From Oscheius onirici (Eukaryota; Nematoda; Chromadorea; Rhabditida; Rhabditidae): a stretch of DNA of 64,000 bases. A model generated the notes under the pieces. That model searched no databases, was not told the origin of the DNA, and saw nothing but the letters and a program-made list of their open reading frames with translations. The translations under genes were made by a program, and so were the position numbers. Shown one piece after another: positions 1 to 11,571 of this stretch (the first letter of the stretch is position 1; every line of letters starts with the position of its first letter). The DNA lies in the NCBI GenBank assembly GCA_932521025.1, contig OW051468.1, forward strand, positions 6,324,064-6,388,063. The letters run 5' to 3'.

Positions 1-49
1 CAATTCTGTCGTTTGAAAAGTAGCATTCAGCAAATCGAGGTCCACCTAC

Positions 50-214
50 CGAAATGGAGAGTATGATGAACTGGTAGAAGAAAGGATGACGGAACTGGGA
101 TGTCCGCAAGATGACCACGATTAGATAAATATAAAGAAGGATTGTCAAAAGACCATAGCTTCCAGAAGTGATGAGTTCAACATAGTCACAGAACGAAGTC
201 TTGCCACAGCTCAT
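50..214 (-). CDS. Srg-like serpentine chemoreceptor, first exon (gene runs off the left edge)
   Basis: This is the first coding exon of a seven-transmembrane receptor. It starts at the ATG at 214 and ends at a GTAGGT donor after base 50, in phase 0. The 55-residue segment begins MSCGKTSF and continues into a first membrane helix (LTILLYIYLIVVIL) followed by FRHPFFYQFIILS. The neighbouring gene has the same layout: its exon 1 is the same length, the donor falls at the same codon (Ser), and it contains the matching FRHSFFYQFIILS. The Tyr-rich helix 1 and the Phe-Phe-Tyr motif are typical of nematode Srg-class receptors. The two genes are therefore tandem paralogues on the minus strand, with this one downstream. 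Ligand unknown. Later exons lie outside the window. Confidence 0.75.
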
Positions 215-387
215 GACTGCAGCTGAGGTCCGGGATTGAAGCTCGTCTTGATTACGAACTCGTCATTCGTGGAACAAAATAAAAAGGAAGAAGACCAACG
301 TCAATAAGAGAAGTACGAATAAAAGAAATTGGTCCTGATTGGCCGAGAGATCGAGTTCAATAGCAAATCAAAGTGCAAAATGGTTCA

Positions 388-1586
388 TTAACTCAATCTG
401 GAAGCTTGAGGTAAAAATGTGACTATGGCTGTCTTTCTCTTCCAGAGAAGGTTACGAATCTTCTTGTTAGTTGCCAGCAGGAGCCAGGGCGGTATGAGAC
501 AATTAGCGTCAAAAATCCAGCCTCTGAACTCTCGCGCCAGAAGGAAGACTTCCGGAAAGTGGTCACGACTCACACTTACAGTTATCTAATGTCTGTTTTG
601 GAACATGACAATTTGTTCAGTTACCATGTAAATCGAGACGATGGCAGTGGTTACAGAGAATCCTAGACTCGTCCAGAAGAGATTTGCTTCTACTATTCGA
701 GTTTTAGTGACAGTACTTCTAGAAAGGGTGATGAGACCAGTTGCTGTGGTAAAGAAAATCACGCAAAGACAAGTGAGCGATTCGATTGTTCCCATAACTG
801 TCAGACCAATCTAAAAATACAGATTTGTTATTACTGACTTGTTTGGCAGTTTCAAACGTCTTCGGAACGAGTTTTACCGGCAGAAATTATATAGCCTACT
901 CAGTATCTCTTTAAACGTACATAGGGCCATCCTTGGAGGAACTGAACTTCCAAGACGTTGCCGCCAAAACCGTAGGTGATGCTGACCTTCCAGCCAACCA
1001 AGTACGTAGAAATCATAAGTGAACTCAGCAAGATAACCACATTCACATGAACATAATTTCTTCTCCAAAACTGTGTGGCTTGCAACGGCCATAGAATGAC
1101 AGTAACTCGATTGATACACATAACTATCTGAAGAAACAAGTTCTATCCCGTCATCAGTAATGTTTTTTTTCGAAGGCTAGCTTGAACTTACGATAGTGAC
1201 AATCTGAACTGTAATACAACCGTGATAGCCTAAAAGAATCGGTTTAAGCAAAAGGGATGCTTCCAAAAAGTAAGGGAAGAGAAGGGGACACATTCCTGGA
1301 TGAGGAACCACTCGCTGGATAAAAAAGATGGTCGTCCAGAGGCAGATGTTCTGAAGCCTTAGAGAATGCTAGAAGATCATGGCAGTGTGTTGAGCAGTCA
1401 TGAGTTTCTATTGTGACTCACCGACACGGAAAGAATAATAAACTGATAGAAGAAGGAATGACGAAAGATAGGTTGTCGCAGAATTGTGGTTATCAGATAG
1501 ATGTAGAGAACAATAGTTGGTAGGGCATAGATAGCCGTGACTAAAATCTCCAGATTCATGAGCAGACTCGAATTGGGACAGCTCAT
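388..1586 (-). CDS. Srg-like serpentine chemoreceptor, complete five-exon gene
   Basis: Seven-transmembrane chemosensory-type receptor of the nematode Srg superfamily, about 306 residues, close to the usual length. Exons (minus): 1586-1422, 1368-1192, 1127-921, 810-625, 585-388. All junctions are phase 0 with GT-AG introns of 39-110 nt. Helix 1 lies in exon 1. Exon 3 carries the hallmark INRVTVILWPLQA at the third helix boundary, followed by another hydrophobic helix. Exon 4 holds two helices. Exon 5 ends with the last helix PPWLLLATNKKIRNLLWKRK, then a short tail and TAA. Intron 4 is only 39 nt; reading straight through would hit a TAG, which supports the splice. These genes usually act in ciliated sensory neurons, but expression cannot be read here. 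A paralogue lies immediately downstream (50-214). Confidence 0.8.
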
Positions 1587-2053
1587 TTTGGAGTGATCAG
1601 TTCAAAGACATCGTCGTTACTTATACTATTCTTTCAGAGTCAACGACTTTGAATAGATAGCCTCTTCTCATGCGTAACTTTTTAAATAATGATCGGGCGG
1701 TGTGGAACCGAAGCATCGAAAGCTGGATTGCAGTCAAATATAGTTAGCAATTGGGAACGACCGTAATATACTCTCTTCTGCATCCAGAGATGTAGCCACA
1801 GCCGAAGCTAGCAATAAAAGCAGAGTCTAGAAGACGGTAGTAACTCAGTTGACCGGTATCAGAAAACATGACAGAAGAAACCCAATGAACTAAATACAAG
1901 GTTTACAAAAATGTGTAAAGGAAAGACTTATCAAAGAGGGAGGAACCGGATCGCGTCAGTACCAGTAAGCTACCGATGGTCAATTATATACCAAGAGAAA
2001 AACTACAAAATACACAAGACAAAAAGAACAATTGCGATTGCATTTCTATTCTC
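1587..2053. other. Intergenic, nothing recognised
   Basis: About 470 bp between the receptor start and the 3' end of the next minus-strand gene. No exon with family resemblance, RNA gene or clear repeat was seen. It presumably holds the receptor promoter. Confidence 0.5.
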
Positions 2054-2560
2054 TTACTGGGGGTTTAGTAGCATTTTCAAGGAGGCTCCTTTCTTCTTGC
2101 TCCTGGTGCTCTTCTCCTCGTTCAGACTGGGCACAGCTTCCAGTGTATCATCGACGTCGCTCTTCGACTGGAAGTATCCCTCGTCGATCTTGGCCTTCTT
2201 ATCCTTTTCCATCCCCTCCTCCTTCCTCCTTCTCGTGCTCTTGGTCGGTGCTTTTATGGACGGGTAGACATAGACGACCGGCTCCTGCGACTCCTTCTTC
2301 GGCTCCTCGATCTTCTCTTCTTTCTTCTTCGCTTCCACCTTCACTTCCTGCGGCATCGGTACGGGGGTCGCGACTACCGGCGGTTTCGGTAGAGCCACCG
2401 GAATCGGTTTCGGTGGTCCTGGCGACATCGGCTTGTTCACCGGCTGGATGTTCTTAGTCGAATACTGACTGTCCTTGTCCTTGTCCTTGTTCTTGCAGCA
2501 CTTGGTCAGCATCAGAGGCAGCCAGACGGTCGGCAGAAGAGACGAGAGTAGAGCCAACAT
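2054..2560 (-). CDS. Small single-pass membrane protein with Lys/Glu/Pro-rich tail
   Basis: Uninterrupted 168-codon frame. Residues 1-19 are hydrophobic (MLALLSSLLPTVWLPLML) and end in a KCCKN motif, so it reads as a signal anchor with a juxtamembrane Cys pair. Next come a short Lys/Asp run (KDKDKDS), a Pro/Val-rich stretch (residues about 43-73) and a Lys/Glu-rich stretch (74-95). A segment with YVYPSIKAPTKS leads into a basic RRRK patch. The last quarter is Ser/Lys-rich. I do not recognise a family. The layout (short N-terminal helix, CC pair, charged disordered tail) is shared with the protein at 35662-36051. The biased plus-strand frames across the same bases are shadows. It could equally be a secreted protein if the first helix is cleaved. 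Confidence 0.55.
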   Translation of the reverse strand: MLALLSSLLPTVWLPLMLTKCCKNKDKDKDSQYSTKNIQPVNKPMSPGPPKPIPVALPKPPVVATPVPMPQEVKVEAKKKEEKIEEPKKESQEPVVYVYPSIKAPTKSTRRRKEEGMEKDKKAKIDEGYFQSKSDVDDTLEAVPSLNEEKSTRSKKKGASLKMLLNPQ

Positions 2561-2590
2561 CCTCCAAGAGTCACAGCTTCTAGTGGAGTC

Positions 2591-3480
2591 TAGACCTGGC
2601 TGACGGGCCGGGCCTAAACTTTTCTGTTCGCGGGGTATTTTTTTTGAAAATATGAGCGGAAAATTTGCGCGCGGAGTTCTTTATTCAAATTTTTTTGGTT
2701 CTACCATGGTCCAGAACCAAAATTAGGCCCCTTAGTTTTTTTTGGTCCTTTTTCTCATGTTTATTTGTTTTTTTTATTCATTTATTCAATTTTTTACCAA
2801 CTTTAATTGCATTTTTTTAGACACAAGGAGAAGGTACTTTTCGTATTATTTTATGAGTATGTTCATTTGTTTAGGCCAAAGCTTTTGTGAAACAAATGAT
2901 GGTCGTAGGTGATGTTGCGAGGAACGGTATTACTTCACCGCCTTCGTAAAAAGCACCAATTTTCGAAGATTCAAGCTCTGACGACGAGGAGTCCAACGAG
3001 CTTGATCGCTATCTCGCCGACTCTTCTGGTAAGAAGTCGCTTTTACCGAATCATTGTTACATTTTTAGGAAAGTCTCTCCTTGTTGAAGTCTTCTGGCCA
3101 AATCACAAGTCAGTATACCCAGGTCTCTATAATGTTGCAAGGACTGTGTTTTCAATCTGTCCTTCAGAAGCCACTTGTGAGAGGGCCTTTTCAACAGTCC
3201 AGAATGTTGTTCCAAAACAACGAAGTAGCCTGAGTTACGACAATGTTGAACTCGTTGTTATTGCGAAGATACTGTCGAAAACGATGTTGTAATCTTTTCT
3301 AATAAATCTGTTCTTTAATTTTAGCTGTTTAGCATTGGAACGCATTAAAAATGCACTATAGTATGCACTAAATGCATTTTTGGTCCGATTCCGGTCCGAT
3401 GACCAAGTCTGAAAACCGGGCCGAAGCCGGCCGGCCCGGGCCTGAAATCTCCGGCCCGGCCCGGAGCAGCTTATCTTTGA
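2591..3480 (+). mobile_element. hAT-family DNA transposon relic
   Basis: The left end is TAGACCTGGCT (2591-2601) followed by GGGCCGGGCC. The right end near 3420-3475 is GC-rich with CCGGCCCGGGCC and a decayed terminal repeat. Between them, the frame at about 3060-3292 encodes the C-terminal dimerisation region of hAT transposases: PSEATCERAFST, then a basic residue pair, SSLSYDNVE and a hydrophobic heptad. The catalytic core is missing or unreadable, so this is a dead, internally deleted copy. The right end (3337-3470) is highly similar, in reverse complement, to 54515-54750. The same GGCC-rich ends bound the short element at 59358-59633. Confidence 0.75.
3100..3292 (+). pseudogene. hAT transposase C-terminal fragment
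   Basis: The frame carries the hAT dimerisation signature: YPGLYNVARTVFSICPSEA, then CERAFS, then a conserved Arg-Ser-Ser-Leu and a Leu/Ile-rich end (LVVIAKILSKTML), with a stop at 3290-3292. Upstream in the same frame (2909-3060) the sequence is not recognisable as transposase and includes a possible intron ending TTTTTAG near 3068. The catalytic Asp/Glu domains are absent. It sits inside the 2591-3480 element. Confidence 0.7.
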
Positions 3481-5584
3481 CACTGTCAGAACAAGTTAAG
3501 ATAACTCACTGCCTTTAATTGTTTTGTTCCTAATTGTAAGTCTTTTTCAACAACGAAGTTAGTTTTAAGACTTTATATTTTGTCTATATAAACTACCCTA
3601 ACGTCGATCTATGTCATCAAATCTATTAACCAATCTGTAGTTCTTTCTCATGTGCTGTCGTATCCAAGAGCTTGTTCAAGCTTCAAAACTGAATTGTCCT
3701 GTATTGAAAACAAGATGAGGTTAGGACAGGTTTTGCTGATGTTGTGGTAGACGTTGACTGGGCTAGGATAAGTGAGCTAAAGACCTGTTGATCACAGAGG
3801 CACAATTACAGATAGATGACAAAAATTAAGGTTGACCGGCTCCGAATAACGTCCAGAATCTCTTCATGAGAAAGGCCTCTTCGTGGTTTCCGCCAGTAGA
3901 ATGTCATAAAAAGGAGTCGAGTGTTTCCCGGTTCTTGTTTGAAGAGCGGGTTTCATCAGCTCTGCTCCCATCCTCTATTCGGTCCCCTTCTCTTCTCGCA
4001 AAATCCTCACATTTCTCAAAATAGTCATTGGTAACTTCATTGTGGGTGACACAGCACGCCTTCTAATTGTTCCGCTCTAGAGCACTTATTCTCTGTTACT
4101 TGCTTCTCGTAGGGTTTCCGTTTCAGAGGTCCCAGGCAATCTGTGGCCCTTTAGAAATAACCTTGAAAAAGTGTTTCCTCTAGAATATTAGAGAAGAGAC
4201 CCTTTGTCATCCGAAGCTTTCAGATTTGTCTCTTTTCTCTTCCTAGACATCCCCTCCAAATATATCATATTTACCTCTTCAGGCCGACATTTGTTTTGTT
4301 GACAGCCACACATTACTACTTGATTGACTCAATTCTTCTTTCATTCGTAAGAAGGAGGTCCCCCTTTTTAATTGTCACGTAATTCCCATCTCTCCTTCTG
4401 AAAAATGCGCATAATGACCGGGAGTCTCTCTCGATTCTCTATTTTCATCCGCTTTTCCCGTCTGTCTTATACGTTAGAAAAAAAAATTTGTATAAAAAAA
4501 TTTGTAAATTTGTATTTGTAAATCACGAGTATAAAATGTGATTCCCTTAACCTTCAGATTTGTAGTCTCACTACTTCGGAACTTTCCATTCGAGATCTTG
4601 CTTTTTAACTTCTTACAAGCCACAAGTCGTGTGAGCTTTAAAAGTAACTAAGAAAAGACTAGAGCTATACGAAAAAGTGTTTTACCCACACAAGAGTTTA
4701 TGAAAGGTGAGACGGGTGAGGTTTCTCTCGGTCACTCCCTGTCTGTGTTTTCTACTTTCTTCACTTACGACAACCTCGAAAATCAGAGCCACAACTACTT
4801 TTGAAACACTTGATTGGCCCCCGTAAACAGGAAATCCTCTTTTAGAGAAGAATACCCCCGATTTTTGATTCTTCTTACGATCAAAAGGTGTCATCGCATC
4901 ATCAATTACACACATTTATCACACACTCGTAGTAGAGAGGGTCTCCGTTCCACATTACGAACTCGGGTGGTCACTCTTCTCTTGATTAATCATATTATCC
5001 GGGAGCTGTCTATTTTTGAGTCCTCCCGATCCCAGGACATTTGTCTCTTTCTCAAATTTCTCCATTAACAGCTTTGAGGGTGATTGGGGTTCTTCCTTTG
5101 TTTTCAGAAAATTTTCTTGTTATTCGTGTTCTGACAATTGTTCTCTGCCTTTGTCACCCCAGTTCCTCAAAGGTCATTCCTCACATGGCATGCTCCATTT
5201 TGTAGTTTACGATTATAGTCAAGGAGACCATGAGACCCAGGGTTCAAGTTCTCCAACTTGGCATGGATATTTTGGAACTCCATCCTCCTGGATCTCACAG
5301 TATAATTCAATGAGCGATTGCGATATAAACTCTCGGAGGAATTTACTATTTGTTTTCACATTAGTTATCCAATTTGATTCCTATAAGAAAGGCACGAAAG
5401 TTGTGTTCAGTACAGACCTTCTGCTGAACAGAATATGAACACCGCCTAAATCTGCTTTGGTTGTTTTTGTCCCCTCTCTTTCTTCTTTCTCTCACACGTC
5501 GTCAGAATAGACGCGTGAGATCTGGTTGAACGGACCTCAATCCAATTGACCCGTCACTCTCTCTCTCTCTCTGCCTCTAAGACC
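3481..5584. other. Long stretch without a supported gene
   Basis: Open frames here (for example 4814-5068 and 5016-5438) have no family resemblance, no consistent splice sites and atypical composition. There is an AT-rich TTTGTA repeat cluster near 4485-4525 and a CT-dinucleotide run (about 5557-5572) just before the candidate exon at 5585. It may be 5' regulatory or intronic sequence of the plus-strand unit that follows. Confidence 0.4.
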
Positions 5585-5722
5585 ATGTCCTTTTCAGAAG
5601 GGATGACAACTGACGAACCAAAAGAGACCAATCCGAGCGCAGAATCGACACCTCTTCGAAGAAAGTCGGCCTATGTGGAACTTGGAGAGACAGGCAGCAT
5701 CAAGCGACATCCTTCGCTTCAG
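5585..5722 (+). CDS. Candidate N-terminal exon of unassigned gene (possibly the SK channel)
   Basis: Begins at ATG 5585 and ends at a strong CAG|GTACGT donor after 5722. It encodes 46 residues rich in Ser, Glu and Arg: MSFSEGMTTDEPKETNPS, then TPLRRKSAYVELGE and IKRHPSLQ. The RRKS and KRHPS sites look like basophilic kinase sites. A second candidate segment follows at 5809-5886 (ends GAT|GTGAGT). Its best reading (LSRLAEKRSRSRHATVERH) is out of phase with this exon, so I cannot chain the two with confidence. The plus-strand SK channel gene lies 8 kb downstream, and these could be alternative 5' exons of it. Unproven. Confidence 0.4.
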
Positions 5723-5886
5723 GTACGTCCTCATACAGTCCTTTTTGCTCATATTCTTCTGTTCTGAAAAGTGTAGGTTTTGATAAAAAATGAACACTTT
5801 CAATTCAGGTGACACACTTTCCCGTCTTGCTGAAAAACGGTCCCGATCACGGCACGCAACAGTCGAGCGTCATTTGGAAGACGATG

Positions 5887-7516
5887 TGAGTTTGTTTATG
5901 GCTCGAGATACACAAACAGCTCACTAAGAGACACGTCGTGTCTCTTGAGGTCGACTTTTGATTAAAGGCGACAATCCAGGCGATGCCTTTCAGGCAGTCT
6001 GTTCTCCAACAATTGCCCCAAGGGCGCTCCGGATAAGCTTCATTACCCCAATTGATTTGAGACTGGCCATTATGACGGCTCTCTACACAGCCACTCATTC
6101 ACAACATCCTCTTAGCAGCTGTTTTTTTCACTGCTAAAACAAAGGCTTTTAGGGTCTTAGTGTCTGCTCCTCTTTGAAAGCTCTTTCGGTCAATGGTCTT
6201 CGATTCGCGAACACATAATCTCTGCTGACTTTGGCCAAAAACCGTGGACCTTTCGTTGTTATTCGGGTATTGGTGTGCTTCTGTACAAGTAGTGAATCGC
6301 AAGCTGTTGTTTTCACGACTTATCCAACCCGGCGGATCTAGATACCGGTCCGGCACCGATTAGACAAATAAATCGAATTTCACCAGTTTGCCTCTGAAAA
6401 CAAACAGATTAGGCATTGTTACATGCTACAGATTTGTCCGATATTCCAGGAAATTACTGTAAGCGTGTTGACTCTTTGCGGCTCTCATGTTTATGGCTTA
6501 TCCCAACATTGTGGCATCATCATGCAGCCTACTCGGAAGCAACTGAGCCTACATTTTTGTTTTGCTAACTTTTATTGCAGATCAGTGCAATTTGTCGTTT
6601 AGGCTATTTCTCTATGCCGGCTAACAAAAGGCAGTTCATTCGTCAAAACTTTTCTTTGGGACCTACAGTACATTGGAGCTCTTTTTCCAGAGTACACTCG
6701 ACCTGCGATCCTTTTTTGTATACTCACCCCAATTAGTCAGATGATTGTGAGTCTACGACTCTTTTTCGCGGCCTCTAATTAGTGAATGATAATCCCTCGT
6801 CATTCTAGAAACTTGTCCCTTAGAAGATCTCTCGGAATAGTCGCTACCCAATTACTCGCTTCCGTTCCTTTCAACTCAGATTCCATCTCTCTGCTCCACG
6901 TGGATGAGACATGAGGTGTAAAACTGAACAGGCCATAGAACGGATCATTTATCCCTTGACTCTCGCTCTGATTGCTTCCCAATATTGTTCTACCCTCTGG
7001 GTGGTTACTCCTCGTTTTTCTCGCGTCATCCAAAATGAAAAATTTCCAGACACGACACTCCTCCTCCAGAAGGCAACTGTATCCGAAACAGTCCACCTTC
7101 TCACTCGCTTCGCAGCTCACGTGAGTCTTTTTTTGGAAAAAGGGAAGGATTTTTGTGCTCGGGGATCGGCACATGTTACACCGAGAACACGGCTTGATTA
7201 ATAATGTCGAGAGGCCAGTTGGTCCGAGAGAGGGTCAGGAACACTACAGAGTGAAAAAGAATGAGTCCTTTGGATTCTAGGTCTAGGATTCGGACACAGT
7301 CAGGTAGTCTTTTTTGTTCTTGTCCGCAAAAATTGACTTTTTCAGCATGCTCACCTTCACGGCTGTTGCGGCCGAATAAAATGTCCTTCAGCACGGTCGT
7401 CGCTCAGGCAAATCTCAAGCAGCATCAAGGTTATTTCAGTTGATATTTAAATGCAAAGGAGGGGTTGCTTCTCGTCCCAATTGTCATTGTGTCCGATTCA
7501 AAGAGAAAGAAGTTAA
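5887..7516. other. No supported gene
   Basis: Frames such as 6911-7201 (+) and 6800-7174 (-) have no recognisable domain and no chain of splice sites. This may be a large intron or an intergenic region. Confidence 0.4.
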
Positions 7517-7923
7517 AGGAAGCCTCCGGGATCGAGTGAAGTAGTGCAACCGCTGCGGGACCAATTGCACGGGTTCCGTCACGATTGCAGCGAGTCCCGA
7601 CACGATTGCAGCGGTCCCGAGACGATCTCATCCCAAAATTTTTATTTTAGCATTTTCGACGTTTCGTTTTTTTCGTTTCCAAACCATGTTTAATCGATTC
7701 GGCATCGAATTTTACACCAGTTATGTCTATTCCGACATCAAAATTATTGTGCTTAGAAAAGAACGGAAGCGCTGTTTTCGCCTTTTCCTCCCAGTTTTAC
7801 TAAATTTTTGTGCCAAAATAAAAATTTTGGGATGAGATCGTGGACCCGCTGCAAATCGTGACGGAACCCGTGCAATTGGTCCCGCAGCGGTTGCACTACT
7901 TCACTCGATCCCGGAGGCTTCCT
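7517..7923. mobile_element. Foldback element (MITE-like) flanked by TTAA
   Basis: A 407-bp element with long terminal inverted repeats. The left arm starts AGGAAGCCTCCGGGATCGAG at 7517; the right arm is its reverse complement, ending CTTCCT at 7923. Both ends are flanked by TTAA (7513-7516 and 7924-7927). Arms of about 85 bp are almost identical, and similarity continues inward to the motif GGGATGAGATCGT. The left arm also has an internal repeat of CGATTGCAGCG. There is no transposase frame. A TTAA target duplication is characteristic of piggyBac-type elements, so a non-autonomous piggyBac relative is the best guess. Confidence 0.75.
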
Positions 7924-7927
7924 TTAA

Positions 7928-8500
7928 AGTAACCGTCTTCTAGTTTCAAGCAAAAAAGTTACAGTAACCAGATTTCCCGCACTTGCCGTGGAGCGTCTGA
8001 CGTTTGCGTCCATTACATTTTACGCGTAATAATGTAAGAGACAAAAAAGCTATTCTGGGACTTTCTGTAGCCTGTTTGTAAAAGCAGAATTGGATCCATC
8101 GCCGCCCTAAAAGGCAGGCGTTCAGAGGGCATTTTGTCTTACACGGTTATCTTCAGATTAGGTTGTCACTCTTTACACTTTCACTTCCTCACAAAGAAAC
8201 TTTTCTTACCAAGCTAACCGACTCGCACCCGTAATGTCTCGCTACCTTAGCTTCTCCCTAGTATAACAGGAACCCAGTTTTCCTTACGTCTACTCCGCCC
8301 AGCTAAAGGACCTTACGATCTGCTCTCATTTCGTTGGGTGTCAACCCTGGGCCAAAAAGTTTGTAGATGATACTTTCCTTTCTATAGTTTGTTGACTATT
8401 CTAGAATAGTATGATCCCCGAACATTTTGCTGTTTTGCCCTCTCTCCGGGGAAATGCGTAGGAAGTACGCTATTAGGTGTCAACACACAATTTCTGGTCA
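7928..8500. other. No supported gene
   Basis: Between the foldback element and the next candidate exon. No domain, repeat or RNA gene was recognised. Confidence 0.4.
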
Positions 8501-8517
8501 TTATCGTCCGATTCAGG

Positions 8518-8691
8518 CTCTCTTCCCCAGAGTCATGATTTTGCAGGACGTTGTCTCTCCTCGGCTTCGCCTATGTCAGCTACTGAACGTCAGGCTCTTT
8601 GGAACTCGGTCATGGGATCATCGTTGGACAATATTGGCAGTGCTTCAGCCGAAAGTCTCTACAATTCATGTAATGATCTCGATTCAAGGGT
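8518..8691 (+). CDS. Candidate exon, Ser-rich, unassigned
   Basis: Bounded by a plausible acceptor (CCGATTCAG) and a good donor (TCAAGG|GTAAGT). The open frame reads SLPQSHDFAGRC, then SATERQALWNSVMGSSLDN and ESLYNSCNDLDSR. Composition and splice signals look coding, but no family is recognised. On the same strand as the SK channel. It may be an alternative upstream exon of that gene or part of a separate gene. Confidence 0.4.
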
Positions 8692-8692
8692 A

Positions 8693-11571
8693 AGTGGAGA
8701 TAAGATACACAAACAACAAAATGATTGAAACACACGAGCATGAGTGTCGGAAAACAGCTGCCAGAGAGGTTCTTCACCACACCGGTTCCCATCACACTTA
8801 CAACGATTTACGGGGCCTTGGGCTTGCTCTTTTAAAGTGTTCCGTATTTTTGAAACTGGTCATATCTTTAGCCAACTCCAATTTAGATACTGCCTCGACC
8901 ATCCAGTTGCAATCTTGTCGAAAATCCATTGGTACAAGTAATACCTGTAAGTATAACTTATGAGTGTTTTCTAAACTTTTAGTGTTCAAACTTTTCTAAC
9001 TTTCGGGAAGAAGTTGTGACTAAATGTGTTGTTACTAAACTTTTAACTAACTTTTTAAATTAAAATAATTACGCCTTTGAGACTATTGCTTCTAGTGAAC
9101 CTCCACTGTCTTTATTTTGGACAGACTGGCCCTGTCAAACTCTCCTTTCTCTCCGCTGCTTTAATTCAGTATTCACACCGCTTTCCCTCATCATTTGACC
9201 GCTGTCACCCGGTCTTGTTAACTTTCCGGTATCCAGTGAAAGTATGGTTCTTTCTAGAAAGTCGTTAGTTTAGGGAATTCATTCTTCTCGAAATTTTCCA
9301 GGATTTTCCATAGGCGTCATGGCTACACGAGATCAATGTGTTGTTGTTCCTTTTTTCGCGGTTTCCTTACACGCGGTAACTTATTTCTCTCCCAGTTACT
9401 TTTGCAGAACAAGTGCAAGATCAAAAGTTTTGACAGCTTGACTTCCTGAAAATGCGGTGTTTCCTCCTTCATCTGTTCAACCAATTTGACCCCAAAGAAA
9501 TTTCTCTGAACTGTTCTAACTGATATTTTCTTCGCTCCTCATCTCTATTAATAGACGGTCTGTGCAAAAGATACCCTCTCTGATCCCTTGGTCAAACCGT
9601 CTCGCCCACATTCTCACTTTCAATCTCTGTTTACTCCCTTCTTACCTTTCGCCCTCTCTCTAATTACCGTCCTGTCCCTCCGGCAACGGACCACATTCAA
9701 AGCAAATTGACTCTCCCCTAAATGTATAGTACTAACAACATGCCATTCGTTCTGAAATGCATGTTCGTGAAATGTGACAAGGGACCAGGTGGTGTGGTCC
9801 TTTCGTGACGTGTGCGGCCCAATTATCTGCTCTGCCTCTTTGAAAAAGCTCCAGTTTACCTGCAGGCTCAAAATATAAGTTAGTTAAATTTTCCGCAACT
9901 TTTACGAGTGATTTCTGATCGTTTTCACGACTAGAAAGCTCAGTTAGATACTTCTGTCTAAAACATATTGTTTTCAAGAGCCGAGTGAACGTAATATCCT
10001 TTTCCGAGCCACGTGTGTTCATCTCGACGCCTCCTTTTTTCATCTCCTGGATATTTGTTTTTGACCAAAATTAGTGGTTAGAAGCCTCTCTCCTCAAACA
10101 CAAAGTGTCCAGCTGTACAATCTCTTTTTTTCAACAATTTCCAATGATCTCTCTCCATGATCCAATGATGCTTTCCACACATGACATCCATTTGTTCCTC
10201 TTCATCATCTCCGTTTCCATTCTCAGCTATTCACAGCCTTCTGCATCTGTTCCATTTCTCTCCCAATAATGGAATGAGAGACATTAACAAGGCCATTTTG
10301 GCTCTTTCGCCTTCTCGTTATGGCATCCACCCTCGGATCCATTGATCTCTCGGTTCTGAAGATGTTCTTTTTGCAAGAGCTTATTAGATCCTGCGCGTGT
10401 GGTACTCGAAAGGCCACGACCCTCCTCTGAACTCTTCCTCTCATTCCTTCTCCAATTCCTCAGTCCCAGCAATTTCCGGATCTTTCGCTGACCCGGGACC
10501 AGTAGTTGCTAGTCCGTTTGGACGACTTGGTCCAAGCACGTTCCCTGCCCAGACACAAACACACTTTTAGGGAGAGGGCAACCAAATTGAGTATTCATTG
10601 GAAATTCGGCGATGTTTTCAACTAATTTTCACCCCGAGAAACCTACCGGAAACGAAATGATTGCTCAAAAACCACCGCCAAGTGCTACATGTTGCGTTTA
10701 ACGAATCAATCCCCTGCTCTACTCTTTGAACCTTCCGCAGGCTTCTCTCTTTCTTTTTCTTCGCGCGCTGAACAATTGGGTTAGAGGGAGCAGAACGTTG
10801 TTCAGAATGTTCAGTAACAGAAGGTACAACACATTTTCCAAGCCTATTTTCGACAGAAAATGGTAAAGTTTTAGAACTAAGCAAAAGTACGGTAAACCGC
10901 ATTTTTGACTCGACGATCACGTCTTCGGCATGTAAGAATAACTAACTAGAATAACTGTCAATGGTGCAGGTAGCGAATCAAGCGCTTCTACCTAAAAATT
11001 CTTCTCGAAAGGCCCTTGCTGCCCTCTTTCCGACCTTCCATCTCATATGGGACCCATATCGAAGGAAGTAATTACTACCCGCCTCTCTGAATTTCAGCCT
11101 CATAAGGCATTCAAGCGCCGTGGGCCTATTGTTACTTCCTCCGTTCCTCCTGTGTCTTGAGCTATGCATGACCCATCTTGAGGACCCTCTTCATCATTTC
11201 CTTCTCCGTTCTTTTAGTCCCGTCAATACGGGAATCATAATTTCCCTTTGCCCACGAGATTGCTAATAAATCAAGTCTGTCCTGGATTGCAATAAGCTGA
11301 CGGCGAGAAACATACTTTGTACTGTTTTTTTTCGGCGGGCTTCTGAATTGGCTTCGTTAGTTTCTGATCATCTTGAGTCAGAAGATCTGGATCTCTAAAT
11401 GCTCTAAGTGTACGCAACCGAACATTTTTGTAGCGACGAGCATTTTCTCCGAAATCTTTGCAACGCTACGCAAAGTTGTAGTTTTGATCTGATCTCTTTC
11501 TAGCTACAATTTCTATTTCCACCTGTCCCTCTTTCACCTGCCTACTCCCAACCAGTCTCCCAATCCTCCCA
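8693..11571. other. Long stretch without a supported gene
   Basis: Nearly 2.9 kb in which no open frame shows a domain or linked splice sites. Several frames on both strands are open for 60-100 codons but overlap and look random. Confidence 0.4.

Noticed and set aside
2032-2457. Pro/Ser-rich frame (+) opposite the membrane protein
   Set aside because: Shadow of the biased Lys/Glu-rich coding on the minus strand.
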